From Fremontodendron californicum (taxonomy: Eukaryota > Streptophyta > Magnoliopsida > Malvales > Malvaceae), in the NCBI GenBank assembly GCA_030761205.1, contig JAULJL010000039.1:7574001-7638000 (forward strand): DNA of 64,000 nt. Direction: 5' to 3'. Positions within the stretch are counted from its first letter, which is position 1. Every line of letters starts with the position of its first letter. The notes beneath the pieces were generated by a model, which was given only the letters and a program-made list of their open reading frames with translations, was not told the DNA's origin and made no database searches. Made by a program: the position numbers and the translations under genes. Positions 1 through 12,791 of this stretch are shown here, one piece after another.

Positions 1-1813
1 AAATGTATTTTTTTCCTTTAATTAAGGAAATCCGTATATCTAAAAAGATATCCGGCTTCCTTAGGAAAATATGTCAAATTAAATATTCTAAAACCAAAAT
101 ACTTTGTGATTGTTTAAAAACAATTTTGAAAAGCTTGAATTAACAATAAAAACTGGGCTAAAAATTTTTAAATGGTTCTAATTTCCTAAGTTTAAAAAAT
201 CCGGACTTGACTACCCTTAACCCGGGATTTGAAAAACCATTTTTAGAGTTTAAAAGGCTTAGAAATCACCCTAAGTCAGTAGCTAATCCTCCTAATCAGC
301 CCACTCTAAGTAAATTAACCAAAACAGAAAAATGGTTTTTCTTTAAATTCAATTCTGACTCCACTGTCCAGTTTTAATCCACGATTTTTTACCCTATTTT
401 TAAAAATACCAAAAATTCTAAAAAAAATACTGGAGACTCAGGACATGTAAAACTACACGAGAAAAAATTGGATTAATTTTTTGATCAAAGATGAATTCCC
501 AGAAAAACCAGAGATGTACGAGTTTTTGGAGGAGAAAAAACTGCTTTGTTTTTCTTTAAATTCAATTCTGACTTCACTGTCCAGTTTTAATGCACGATTT
601 TTTACCCTATTTTTAAAAATTCAAAAAATTCTGAAAAATTTATTGGAGACTCAGGACATGTAAAAATACACGGGAAAAAATTGACTTAATTGTCTGATCA
701 AAGATGAATTCCCAGAAAAATCGGAGATGTACGAGTTTTGGGTGGAAAAAAAACTGCTTTGCCAACATATTTTTTTTTTGTCTTTGATAAAATCATTTAA
801 AAACTAAAATAAAAATATTTGAAACTCATAGAATGACTTGAAGACAGTAGCTAGGACTTTTTGAAAGTTAAATAAAAATTGGCTAAGTAAAAAAAAATCA
901 CAAAGGTAGAATAATCAATTTGACAAACTTAATTTTCCACAAGTGTGCTCAAGAGAGCATGACCTTGAACCATTAATTGGCTCAAGTCATTATTCAAGTG
1001 GCATGAACATGAAATGCATGAAACAATGCAGCAAACATAATGCATGAAATGCATGGATCTAAACCTAAATGTAAGGAAAATGCATGACACAAATAATATG
1101 GCCTAGACCTAACATGAACTTGCATGACATTTAATGTAACCTAGACCTAAGACATGCATGGCATTTTCACAAACACAAGGCATGCTTAATTCAAAAATCC
1201 AACCAAATATCATGCAAATGCAAAAACCTAACAACTAGCATGACAAAAATACAACACACAATGCAAAACACATGGAGTAGCCAAATGACCCCAAGCTCCA
1301 ACAAGCATGGCATTTTCACAAACACTTGGTATGCTAGCATGAAAAACTAAGTCATAACACAAAAATCACACAAGCATTTTCACAAACACCTAATATACCA
1401 AATCTAAAACATGCTCACTAAGATATAAAACAAGAATCATGCAAAGAATCACACAAGCATTTTCACAAACACTTAATATGCTAACTCTAAAACATGCTCA
1501 AATTTAAACAACATGAAAACAGAAAAATAAAAATGCAAAAACATGATATCTAAGACATAAATGGCAACAAACAAAGCAACCAAATTAAATATAACTTAAG
1601 AACATGAAATAACATAATATTTAAAACATCAAAAATAAAGAAAATAGCATAAACAACATGGTAAAATGAATCAAAAACAACAACTTAAAATAAATAATGT
1701 AGGCCATTTGGCCATGGTGAGTTTATTGTAAAAACAAAATGTAAGAAAAATATACTTAAGAAAGGAAATGAAGGAAGAACAAGAAACATTATTTTAAAAT
1801 GAAAACTCACCAA

Positions 1814-2030
1814 GTAGCTTTTGAACGGATTAAGCTATAAACCCTCAGAGTAGCTTTTGAACGGATTAAGCCACAAACCCTCTCACAAGTAGCTTTTGAA
1901 CGGATTAAGCTATAAACCCTCAGAGTAGCTTTTGAACGGATTAAGCTACAAACCCTCAGAGTAGCTTTTGAACGGATTAAGCTATAAACCATCAGAGTAG
2001 CTTTTGAACGGATTAAGCTACAAACCCTCT
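1814..2030 (-). repeat. 36-bp tandem array, left arm (six copies)
   Basis: Six copies of a unit starting gtagcttttgaacggatt, each 36 bp except one variant with a few extra bases near 1880. Because 36 is a multiple of three, the minus strand reads as a 12-residue repeat with core LIRSKAT inside an 82-codon ORF (1807-2055). The array lies just downstream of the LTR TATA box. I regard the ORF as a by-product of the period, though it is open in both arms. Confidence 0.9.
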
Positions 2031-2132
2031 CAACAAAAACACTATGACTCACCACCCGGATAATCCTAATACAAGTGTATAGACTATCTCACAAGGGGTA
2101 GTGGGTGATCTCAACCAAAGGCCAAGACCCCT

Positions 2133-2140
2133 TATTTATA
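2133..2140 (-). promoter_or_regulatory. TATA box of the left-arm LTR
   Basis: TATAAATA on the minus strand, within a GC-richer stretch typical of an LTR promoter. The same sequence sits at 4630-4637 in the other arm. Transcription would start about 30 bases downstream, ahead of the 36-bp array. This call is by motif and position only. Confidence 0.5.
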
Positions 2141-3127
2141 AGGTGAGCACCTCCTTGGCTTGACATTACAAAGGGATGTGGGATTGGGACTTAGGCTCAA
2201 AAATGAAAATCTCTAACTTAACTCTTGATTTTTAATCACTTGATTGAAAAAAATCCTAAGCTTCCTCCTTCCTTTGGGCTTGGGCAGGCCAGCACTTCTC
2301 TTTTCCAGCCCAGCTCTGATTTTTGAAAGGCCCAAAAAAGCCCTTTTCGGTTGCTTGGGTGAAACGACCATTTTGCCCCCCGGATGCAAAATAAATATCA
2401 AACGGGCTCCAAATTCAATTTTTCTTTTTTTAATACTTTCAAAATAATAAAATATTGAGTTCTGGAAGTTTTCAAAATTATCCGAGTCCGTTTGCTATTT
2501 ATTTGGATTTTTTCTTCCCAAAATGTCCTTTTATGCCCCTACTTTTTACCATTTTTTAAACGAGCTCCAAATCAAGATTTTTCTTTACCAATCTCTTCAA
2601 AATAATTAAAAAGTGTGATCTGGAAGTTTTCATAATTTTTGGAGCTCATTTGGTATTTTTTCGGGATTTATCGGCTTGAATTACTGCGTGGGAGGCCCGG
2701 GATTTGGCCATTTTGCAAACGAACTCGGAATCAAGATTTTATTTCGCCAATCTCTTCCAAATAATTTAAAAATGAGATTTGCCAAATTTCAGATTTTTTG
2801 GAGTCCATTTGCTATTTTTCCGGGATTTATCTTTTTGAATTACTGCATAAGAAGCCCGGGATTTGGCCATTTTGCAAACGAACTCGGAATCAAGATTTTC
2901 TTTCGCCAATCTCCTTCAAATGATTTAAGAATGAGATTGAAAAATTTTCCATAATTTTCGGATTCCATTTGCTATTTTTCCCAAATTTTTCCAATTTTGC
3001 CCTTTAACCTCCGAAACCCGGTTTTGCTCAAAACAAGTCCGATTTTCAGATTTTCTTGAATCTGAGCCTTGGGCCATCCTTTTTGATCATTCCTCATCCA
3101 TTGGGGGCTTTGGTCTTACCAAGTCGG

Positions 3128-3642
3128 GCCATTTCTGTGATTCTTCCCGATTTCACCGAAATCCACTAGAAACCCTAATTCTCGGTTTTTTCCTGGATTG
3201 ACTTTTCTTTCGGTTTTTCTTGCAAGTGACTTCTCCATTACCCGTAGTCAGTGCTTATCTTTCATTTGGAACCTTCAATTTCGACCAGTTTGATCGTTTA
3301 AGCACTTTTCCCCAAATTTCTCGGATTAGGGTTTCTTTTCTACTGAATCTCCAAATCCCAACTTCCGAAGTCCATATCTTTCAATGTAGACCTCGGATTA
3401 TCAAAATTCTTTCTCCATTTTTCAATTGAACTTAAAATCTTGATTTTGAAAGTGGGTTGACTTTTTCAGTAGTTGACTTTCTAGGGTTGACTTTTTCGGG
3501 TTTGACTTTTTCGGGGTTGACTTTTTTTTTTTTAAGTTTGACTTTTTGTGCTCTCCCTTTTAAACTAAGTCTCGGAGTCTCACCTGCAGGATGAAAACAA
3601 TCTTTTTATACTTGGAAACATCAATATAGGAAGAAAACGTAA
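3128..3642. other. Unpaired centre (loop) of the palindrome
   Basis: About 515 bases that have no inverted partner. They match the U3 start region of the complete LTRs (compare about 39830-40310 on the plus strand) and belong to the left-arm LTR. The junction into the right arm lies in the short shared string ccgacttgg, so only one or two bases of microhomology are visible there. Confidence 0.8.
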
Positions 3643-4629
3643 CCGACTTGGTAAGACCAAAGCCCCCAATGGATGAGGAATGATCAAAAAGGATGGCCCA
3701 AGGCTCAGATTGAAGAAAATCTGAAAATCGGACTTGTTTTGAGCAAAACCGGGTTTCGGAGGTTAAAGGGCAAAATTGGAAAAATTTGGGAAAAATAGCA
3801 AATGGACTCCGAAAATTATGGAAAATTTGTCAATCTCATTCTTAAATCATTTGAAGGAGATTGGCGAAAGAAAATCTTGATTCCGAGTTCGTTTGCAAAA
3901 TGGCCAAATCCCGGGCTTCCTATGCAGTAATTCAAAAAGATAAATCCCGGAAAAATAGCAAATGGACTCCAAAAATTCTGAAATTTGGCAAATCTCATTT
4001 TTAAATTATTTGGAAGAGATTGGCGAAATAAAATCTTGATTCCGAGTTCGTTTGCAAAATGGCCAAATCCCGGGCCTCCCATGCAGTAATTCAAGCCGAT
4101 AAATCCCGAAAAAATACCAAATGAGCTCCAAAAATTATGAAAACTTCCAGATCACACTTTTTAATTATTTTGAAGAGATTGGTGAAGAAAAATCTTGATT
4201 TGGAGCTCGTTTTAAAAATGGTAAAAAGTAGGGGCATAAAAGGACATTTTGGAAAGAAAAAATCCAAATAAATAGCAAACGGACTCGGATAATTTTGAAA
4301 ACTTCCAGAACTCAATATTTTATTATTTTGGAAGTATTAAAAAAAGAAAAATTGAATTTGGAGCCCGTTTGATATTTATTTTGCATTCGGGGGGCAAAAT
4401 GGTCGTTTCACCCAAGCAACCGAAAAGGGCTTCTTTGGGCGTTTCAAAAATCAGAGCTGGGCTGGAAAAGAGAAGTGCTAGCCTGCCCAAGCCCAAAGGA
4501 AGGAGGAAGCTTAGGATTTTTTTCAATGAAGTGATTAAAAATCAAGAGTTAAGTTAGAGATTTTCATTTTTTAGCTTAAGTCCCAATCCCACATCCCTTT
4601 GTAATGTCAAGCCAAGGAGGTGCTCACCT

Positions 4630-4637
4630 TATAAATA
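4630..4637 (+). promoter_or_regulatory. TATA box of the right-arm LTR
   Basis: TATAAATA preceded by gctcacct and followed by a purine-rich stretch. It is the mirror of 2133-2140. If both were active, the two arms would be transcribed away from the palindrome centre. Confidence 0.5.
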
Positions 4638-4740
4638 AGGGGTCTTGGCCTTTGGTTGAGATCACCCACTACCCCTTGTGAGATAGTCTATACACTTGTA
4701 TTAGGATTATCCGGGTGGTGAGTCATAGTGTTTTTGTTGA

Positions 4741-4956
4741 GAGGGTTTGTAGCTTAATCCGTTCAAAAGCTACTCTGATGGTTTATAGCTTAATCCGTTC
4801 AAAAGCTACTCTGAGGGTTTGTAGCTTAATCCGTTCAAAAGCTACTCTGAGGGTTTATAGCTTAATCCGTCCAAAAGCTACTTGTGAGAGGGTTTGTGGC
4901 TTAATCCGTTCAAAAGCTACTCTGAGGGTTTATAGCTTAATCCGTTCAAAAGCTAC
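4741..4956 (+). repeat. 36-bp tandem array, right arm (six copies)
   Basis: Mirror copy of the left-arm array, with the same six units and the same variant spacing unit. The encoded 12-residue periodic ORF (4715-4963) differs from its partner by one residue. The array is not seen in the LTRs at 35454, 49460, 7852 or 57684, so it marks this LTR subfamily. Confidence 0.9.
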
Positions 4957-7607
4957 TTGGTGAGTTTTCATTTTAAAATAATGTTTCTTGTTCTTCCTTC
5001 ATTTCCTTTCTTAAGTATATTTTTCTTACATTTTGTTTTTACAATAAACTCACCATGGCCAAATGGCCTACATTATTTATTTTAAGTTGTTATTTTTGAT
5101 TCATTTTACCATATTGTTTATGCTATTTTCTTTATTTTTGATGTTTTAAATATTATGTTATTTCATGTTCTTAAGTTATATTTAATTTGGTTGCTTTGTT
5201 TGTTGCCATTTATGTCTTAGATATCATGTTTTTGCATTTTTAATTTTCTGTTTTCATGTTGTTTAAATTTGAGCATGTTTTAGAGTTAGCATATTAAGTG
5301 TTTGTGAAAATGCTTGTGTGATTCTTTGCATGATTCTTGTTTTATATCTTAGTGAGCATGTTTTAGATTTGGTATATTAGGTGTTTGTGAAAATGCTTGT
5401 GTGATTTTTGTGTTATGACTTAGTTTTTCATGCTAGCATACCAAGTGTTTGTGAAAATGCCATGCTTGTTGAAGCTTGGGGCCATTTGGCTACTCTATGT
5501 GTTTTGCATTGTGTGTTGTATTTTTGTCATGCTAGTTGTTAGGTTTATGCATTTGCATGATATTTGGTTGGATTTTTGAATTAAGCATGCCTTGTGTTTG
5601 TGAAAATGCCATGCATGTCTTAGGTCTAGGTTACATTAAATGCCATGCAAGTTCATGTTAGGTCTAGGCCATATTATTTGTGTCATGCATTTTCCTTACA
5701 TTTAGGTTTAGATCCATGCATTTCATGCATTATGTTTGCTGCATTGTTTCATGCATTTCATGTTCATGCCACTTGAATAATGACTTGAGCCAATTAATGG
5801 TTCAAGGTCATGCTCTCTTGAGCACACTTGTGGAAAATTAAGTTTGTCAAATTGATTATTCTACCTTTGTGATTTTTTTTACTTAGCCAATTTTTATCTA
5901 ACTTTCAAAAAGTCCTAGCTACTGTCTTCAAGTCATTATATGAGTTTCAAATATTTTTATTTTGGTTTTTAAATGATTTTATCAAAGTCAAAAAAAATGT
6001 GTTGGCAAAGCAGTTTTTTTTCCACCCAAAACTCGTACATCTCCGATTTTTCTGGGAATTCATCTTTGATCAGAAAATTAAGTCGATTTTTTCCCGTGTA
6101 TTTTTACATGTCCTGAGTCTCCAATAATTTTTTCAGAATTTTTGGAATTTTTAAAAATAGGGTAAAAAATCGTGGATTAAAACTGGACAGTGGAGTCAGG
6201 ATTGAATTTAAAGAAAAACAAAGCAGTTTTTTCTCCTCCAAAAACTCGTACATCTCTGGTTTTTCTGGGAATTCATCTTTGATCAAAAAATTAAGCCGAT
6301 TTTTTCTCGTGTAGTTTTACATGTCCTGAGTCTCCAGTATATTTTTTAGAATTTTTGGAATTTTTTAAAATAGGATAAAAAATCGTGGATTAAAACTGGA
6401 CAGTGGAGTCAGAATTGAATTAAAAAAAAAACCATTTTTCTGTTTTGGTTAATTTACTTAGAGTGGGCTGATTAGGAGAGTTAGCTACTGACTTAGGGTG
6501 GTTTCTAAGCCTTTTCAAACTCTAAAAATGGTTTTCCAAGTGTTTGTGAAAATGCAATGCTTGTTAAAATTAGAGTCATTTTAAAAATTTTAGCCCAGTT
6601 TTTATTTTTAATTCAAGCTTTTCAAAACTGTTTTCAAACAATCACAAAGTATTTTGGTTTTAGAATATTTAATTTGACATATTTTCCTAAGGTAGCCGGA
6701 TATCTTTTTAGATATACGGATTTCCTTAATTAAAGGAAAAAATACATTTCATGCATTGCATTTTTATATTCATGCATTTTATATAATATGTGATTCTTGC
6801 CATATTAATTTCTATGTGTCATGACATTTAGGTTGCATTATATTATTTAGATTTTGCTATGTCATTTTATTTATGCCATGCCTATACATATTCATTTCTT
6901 TTAAATGTTTTCAAAAAAAGATAATGGTTTTCAATAAAAATAAAGATATTCCCGATTTAAAATAATTCATGAGTTCTCTACCGGGTTTGCTGGAGGGAAT
7001 ATCATCAATTATTATTAATAAAGGAATATCTTTCTTTCAAAAAAGAGAATGATTCGGAAAGTTTTCTAAAACTAATAAAAATTTCTATATTTTGCCACGT
7101 TTGTTAGGGAATATAGGAAAATTTTGAATTTATAAATTTCGGATCATTGTCAATAAAAAAATGAAATTATTTTTCTTTAAATTGGGAATTAATTTGAAAT
7201 ATTAAATTTAAAACCAACTTTTACCGAGATTTGAGATAACACACGATTAATAAGGTACCGATTTATACGGGCATTGTGGGGGTGCTAATCCTTCCCCACA
7301 CGTAACCGACTCCCGAACCCGCTTCTTTGATTTCTCTGGTTTAAAACGCAGACTTGAAATTGGTTTTTAAAATGTTTTAATTAATTTTTAAAATATTTTA
7401 TAAAACCGGTTTTAATAGGTGGCCGATCACACCTAGCTAAAAAAGATTGGTGGCGACTCCATGTTTTTTTAAGGTCATTTTCAAAACCTTCATTTTTTTA
7501 GAGGAATTAAGTCGACTTTTCCTCGGTTTTTTTTTAATGTCACGCCTAACGAATAATAAAGTCTTGCGATGAGACTCGTCGTCGTTATTATTTTTTAGGT
7601 TGCGATA

Positions 7608-7846
7608 GGATGATAAATGAACGTGATGAGGTTGATGAAGATGGTGGAAAAATGAGTTTAACAGGACAAATATTGATGATTATAGGGCTTATATTGATGA
7701 TGATAGGGTTGATGTTGATTGTATTGGGCATGAGGGTGGTGTAAATGTTGATAGGCTTGGTAGGTTCATCGTTATTCATGATATTGATGAGGGAGTAAAT
7801 GAGCTTCTTCATAATGAAGATGACATTTGTGGACAGGGAGTGAGAT
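7608..7846 (+). pseudogene. Degenerate Asp-rich coding relic, upstream part
   Basis: A GAT-rich stretch between two LTRs. Reading from about 7666 in one frame gives roughly 60 acidic codons, including DDYRAY and DEGVNELLHN, before a TAG near 7844. An upstream acidic run (DEVDEDGG) lies in another frame, offset at a run of A. The composition recalls the acidic N-terminal regions of plant Mutator-like transposases, but I see no diagnostic motif. It continues past the solo LTR at 12797. Confidence 0.3.
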
Positions 7847-7851
7847 AGAAT
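7847..7851. repeat. Target site duplication of the solo LTR (left)
   Basis: AGAAT directly before the LTR's first bases TGTAGA. It is identical to 12792-12796. Confidence 0.9.
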
Positions 7852-10800
7852 TGTAGATACTTAATTTTGTTCGGATTCTTAAATCAGGTAATTTTCTTTC
7901 TGATAATGTATTAGAATGTAGAAAGTCTCTTCCCATCTTGCAGGTGGTATTCCAAGATTTTATTTAAGAGGTCAAGCACGAAAAATCAATCGAAAAAAGT
8001 CAACCTTGAAAAAGTCAACCCCAAAAAGTCAACTACTAAAAAAGTCAACCCTCATTCAAAATCAAGATTCAAAATTTAATTGAACAATGGTGAAAGAATT
8101 TTGATAATCCGAGGTCTACAACGAGAGATATGGAGTCTGGAAGATGGGTTATAGAGATTCAGTGGAAAGGAAACCCTAATTCGGTAAATTTGAGGAAAAG
8201 TGCTTAAACGATCCAATTGGTCGAAATTGGAGGTTTTGAATAGAATATAATCAATGACTACGAGTATTGGAAATGCCATTTGGAAGCAAAACCAAATGAA
8301 GATTCAATTTGGAAGGAAACTGAAAATTAGGGTTTCTAGTGAATTTTGGTGAAATTGGTGAATTTTGCAGAAATGGCCCGATTCGGTAAAATTAAAGCTT
8401 CTAATTGATAAAGAATGGGTAACAAAGCTAGCCCAAGGCTCAGTTTGAACAAATTTCGAGAAAAGAGCCAGTTGGAGGAAAAACGGAGAAACGAGGAAAT
8501 TCTCGATATTGGAAAAAGGAAAAATCAAATCGAAGGTGAATTTGATCGTAAAAATTGGATGTATTCGGACCAACTCCAATTCAATATATAACAAAGGCAT
8601 GGAAAAAGAAAATCTGGAAATCAAACTTGTTTTGAGTAAAACCGAGGTTTTCGGGGGTTAAAAGGCAATCTTGGAAAATCTGAAAAAAATAGGAAACGAG
8701 CTCGAAAAATTATGAAAACCTCCAGATTTGAGTTTTATGTAATTTCGAAGAGATTGGCGAAGAAAAATCTGGAATCGGAGCTCATTTGAAAAATGGCAAA
8801 TTTCGAGCCCACTAAGCTAAATTCCAGAAGATAAATCCGGGAAAAATAGCAAATGAGCTCGGAAAATTATGAAAACTTCAAGATCTCAATTTTATATTAT
8901 TTGGAAGAGATTGGCAAAGAAAAATCCGGAATCAGAGCTCATTTGAAAAATGTCAAATTTCGGGCCCACTAAGCTGAAATTCTAGAAGATAAATCCGAAA
9001 AAAATAGCAAATGAACTTGAAAATATGAAAACTTCCAGATCTCAATTTTATATTATTTGGAAGAGATTGGACAAGAAAAATCAGGAATGGGAGCTCAATT
9101 AAAAAAGGCCAAATTTGGGAGGCATCAAACCGAAGATAAATCCGGAAAAAATAGCAAATGAGCTCGAAAAATTATGAAAACTTCCAGAACTTAATTTTAT
9201 ATTATTTAGGAAGTATTGGAAAAAGAAAATCCGGATTTGGAGCCTGTTTGCAATTTAATCAAATTTGGGGGGCTAAAGTGCAATTTTACCGAAAAAACTG
9301 AAGAGAGCCATTTTTGCAATTTAGAGATGGCTGGAATTTGAAGGGCCATTCGACTAGCTCAAGAGGAGGGGAGTGTTGGCTGAGTTCTTTCATCCAAAGG
9401 CCAAAATTGGATAGTAAGGTGGTTTTTGTTTTTTTTTTTATTGCGCCTTTGTGATTTTGCCACATGGTCAAATGAATGAAGAGGAAGGATGTCAACATTA
9501 TGGTTACATATTTTAGAACAGCTGTATTTGTTAGGAGCTGATCACTTCATCTAATGATGGTAAATTCACATTTTTAGCATATGTGATTAGTGGTCTTTGG
9601 ATCTATTTAGCTAGGAAAAAAAATGACAACATCCTGAGCCATTCGGCCAACACTATTTAGAGGGGGAGTTTTCAGCTTAAAGGGGTTCTTTTGGCTGAGT
9701 ATTTTCATGGTTGAGCAATAGCTATGTGGTAGAAAAGCAAAGAAAAATTTAAAAGAGAATGAAGCTTGAAAGATAGCTTTGAAAGGTAGCCTTTTGGCAC
9801 CTAATTCTTGGATTTTTTTTTCTTTTTTTTATGCTAATTTTGCTCTTTTTTCATATGATTTCTTGTTATTTTATTATGTAATAAAGGTTTTTAAAACTTC
9901 CTTTCAAGGCTCCTATCTTATGTTTTCATGAAAAAAATTAAAAAACAAAATTTTTACCATTTTTTTGCTATGGCCGAATGGTATTCTTTAGTATGCTTGT
10001 CTTGTGTTTGATTTATTTCCTATGTTGGTTGTGGTATGTTAGCTTGTTTTGATGTTTTAGCTTTCTAAAATAATCAAGATATGGAGCTTATTTCTAACTT
10101 TCTTTACTTACTTGTTCTTATTTTTCTGTTTTTATCATTTATTTTCATGTTTACTTGTTTTATTTACTAACTTTAATTTTCTATTTTTACTATGTCAAGT
10201 TGTTCATGCTTTGTATTATTGCCATACCATGTGTTTGTGTATTTGCCTAGCTATATCTTTGCATTTTCATCATGTTTATTTGGCTATCATGCTTCCATTT
10301 ATGTCTTATATATTTGCCATGCCATATGTTTGTGTTATTGCCTTGCTAGGATTTCACCATATTACTTATGACCATTCGGTTTCTACATGTTTCTTGCCTT
10401 TGTGTGTTTGCATTTTTATCATGTTTGTTTGGCTATCATGCTTTCATTCATACTTTGCATCATTATGCCATGTTATTGTGTATTTTTTGTGCCATGTTCA
10501 TGCATTATTATTATGTTCATTTGGTCATTATATGCTCATACCATAGCCATACATGTTTATATGTCATATTAGGTATTAGGTTATGTTATATTGTCAAGCA
10601 TTTTCTCGTGACATTTTAGGCATTAGGTCATCTTTGTATACTATGCATAATTTTATGCTTAGTAGGTCTTAGGTTATCTTGTATTTCCATGCATGTCTCA
10701 TGTTCATTAGGTCTAGGGACATATTTATTGCCATGCATTTTCATGCATATTAGGTCTAAGGTTACATTTATTGCCATGCACATGTCATGTTAGGCATTAG

Positions 10801-12791
10801 GTCATCTTTCATGCCATACATATTTTCTATGTCATTTAGGCATTAGGTTATGCATTTCATGCATTTGACTTGCTATTTGTTCATGCATTTCATATCATCC
10901 CACTTGATTTTTGACTTAAGTCAATCAATGGCTCAAAGTCAAGGTCTCATGAGCATGCTTGTGAAAAATTAAGATGTTGTCAAGTTAGATTTTCTACCTT
11001 TGTGATTTTTTTTTCATTAGACAATCCTTGTCCAAATTTTTAAAACATTTTACTACTGTTTGTAGGACCTTAGAGGAGTTTCCAATATTTTTATTCTGAT
11101 TTTTGAGTGTTTTTATCAAAGTTTTAAAAATGTTTTTTGGTTAAACAATTTTTCACCCAGTGTTCTAACTTTCATGAATTTTCTCGTAGGTCATCCTTAG
11201 TCTAAAAATTAAGCTAATTTTTCCCATAAAGGTCGACATGTTTTGAGTCTCCTATAATTTTTCAGATTTTTTTGAAAATTTTAAAATAGGTAAAAATATC
11301 ACGTTTTAAAACTGGTAAGAAAAGTCAGATTTGTTTTCAAGGAGAAAATAATTTTCTGTTTTGGTTAAGGCATTAAGAGGGGGCTGATTTAGAACAATAG
11401 CTACTGTCCTAGGTTGATTTCTAATTCATTTTAATCCTAAAAATTGATTTTATAAAGGTCGGGTCAAGGGAGGTCAATCTGGGTTTTCAAAGTTAGGAAA
11501 ATAGTACCTTTTCAAGCGGGGTTTTCGGCCATAGTGCCATTTTCATCCAAAATTTTCAAAATTATTTTCAATCCACTCATAAAGTATATTTGATTTAGAA
11601 AAATCTAATTTGATGTCTTTTCCTAAGGTAGTCGGATATCTTTTTAGGTATACGGATGTCCTTATTTAAAGGAAAAAATACACTTTCATGCATGGCATTT
11701 TCCATGTTCATGCATATTCTATGATATATGATTTTTGCTATGAATATTTCTATGGTAATGTTATTGTTTTGATTTATATTTCAAGATGTTATATTGATTG
11801 TTATATGGTTGTGAACATTTTATGTTATTCTATGATCTTTACCTAGTCATTATTTATTTTGTCATATTATTTAGGATTTATTATATTCATGCATTGCTTT
11901 TTTTTTATGCATATTTTATTATAATGTTATTTTATGTTTTTTTTATCATGTCATGTTATTAAATTATACTATGTCATTTAGAATATACTATGTCATTTAG
12001 ATTATATCATGTCATTTAGATTATATTATGTCATCTAGATTTTGCTATATCATCTTTTACCATGTCATACATGTTCATATTCATCTTTTTAAAATGTTTT
12101 GAAAAAAGATAATGATTTTAAATAAAATAAAGTTATTCTCGAGTTAAAATAATTCATAAGTTCTCCTCTGGGTTGCCGGGGAGGATATCATCAATTATCA
12201 TTAATAACGAAATATCTTTTTCTTTTTTTTTAAAACGAGAATGATTCAGAAAATTTTTCACATAAATAAAAATTTCTATATTTTTGCCGAGTTTGAGGGG
12301 AATATAGAAAAATTTTGAATTAATAAATTTCGGATCATTTTCAATTAAAAATGGAATTATTTTTCTTTAAATTGAAAATTATTTTGAAATGCCAAATTTA
12401 AAACCGACTTTTTTATCGAGACTTGAGATAACACACGATTAATAAGGTACCGTTTTATACAGGCGTTGTGGGGGTGCTAATCCTTCCCCGCACATAACCG
12501 ACTCCCGAACCCACTTCTTTGATTTCTCTGGTTTAAAAACGCAGACTTTGGAATTGGTTTTAAAAAATATTTTAATTAATTTTAAAATGTTTTACAATAC
12601 CGGTTTTAATAGGTAGCCGATCACACCTAGCCAAAAAAGATTGGTGGCGACTCCATTTTTTTTTCGAGATCGTTTTCAAACTCTCATTTTATTTCAAGAG
12701 GAATTAATTTGTCTTTTTCTCTGTTTTTCCCAATGTCACACTTAACGAATAAAGTCTCGCTATGAGACTTGTTATTTTTTAGGTTGCGACA
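7852..12791 (+). mobile_element. Solo LTR, Ogre-like Ty3/gypsy, 4.94 kb
   Basis: It starts TGTAGATACTTAATTTTG and ends GGTTGCGACA, so it has TG...CA ends, and it is bordered by a perfect 5-bp duplication. No interior, primer site or second LTR follows, which is the signature of recombination between two LTRs. It shares the U5 block (12420-12520), the hairpin at about 11630-11655 and the PBS-like motif (12645-12655) with the other long LTRs. Elsewhere it is clearly diverged from them. The ORFs at 10112-10619 come from low-complexity T-rich and catg-rich sequence and are not genes. Confidence 0.93.
10590..10890 (+). repeat. Degenerate cattaggtcat / catgcat sub-repeats in the solo LTR
   Basis: Loose repeats of ttaggcattaggtcat, ggtctaggttac and catgcatttcatgc. 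Similar catgcat-rich stretches sit at the matching place in the palindrome arms (about 1010-1190 and 5580-5770) and in the complete LTRs (about 37670-37870), so this is a family-wide low-complexity zone. Confidence 0.6.

Larger units (their letters stand above)
1..3642 (-). mobile_element. Left-arm LTR, Ogre-like, minus orientation, cut at both ends
   Basis: Read on the minus strand this is an LTR of the same superfamily as 35454-40350. It shares the repeated ...gttgactttt... tract near 3440-3540 and the block around 3565-3640 ending in aggaagaaaac. It lacks about the last 35 bases found at the start of the complete LTR, including the terminal TG, because it joins the right arm at 3643. Its other end lies before the window. 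It has no protein-coding capacity that I can support. The short ORFs seen in it mirror those of the right arm. Confidence 0.85.
1..6750. repeat. Large inverted repeat (palindrome) built from one LTR
   Basis: The first 3.1 kb of the window reappears as its reverse complement in the next 3.6 kb. The inner edge of the pairing lies at 3127 and 3643. In about 137 bases beside the centre I count one mismatch, and farther out a few per cent. The left arm runs off the window at base 1, so the true length is unknown. Both arms carry the same landmarks in mirror order: the conserved LTR hairpin (31-55 and 6696-6720), the 36-bp tandem array and the TATA box. This is seen directly. That it arose by fold-back duplication of one LTR is inference. 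Confidence 0.95.
3643..7607 (+). mobile_element. Right-arm LTR, Ogre-like, plus orientation, 5' truncated
   Basis: This is the inverted partner of the left arm up to about 6750. It then continues through the conserved U5 block (7240-7330) to an LTR end reading ggttgcgata at 7598-7607; the usual end in this family is ...ttgcgaca. About 550 bases of the LTR start are missing. It contains the tandem array and TATA box listed below. What follows at 7608 is unrelated low-copy sequence, so this is a genuine LTR/host boundary. Confidence 0.85.

Noticed and set aside
1814..4956. Regular direct repeats that could suggest a CRISPR-like array
   Set aside because: The units are contiguous with no unique spacers, lie in plant LTRs, and no cas-like gene is present.
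7445..7465. Possible tRNA-Arg gene fragment (tggcgactccatg)
   Set aside because: Only 11-13 bases match; there is no cloverleaf or internal promoter. It is treated as a PBS-like motif of the LTR.
10112..10619. Overlapping ORFs of up to 144 codons
   Set aside because: They lie in T-rich, catg-rich low-complexity LTR sequence, are Phe/Cys/His-biased, and overlap in several frames.
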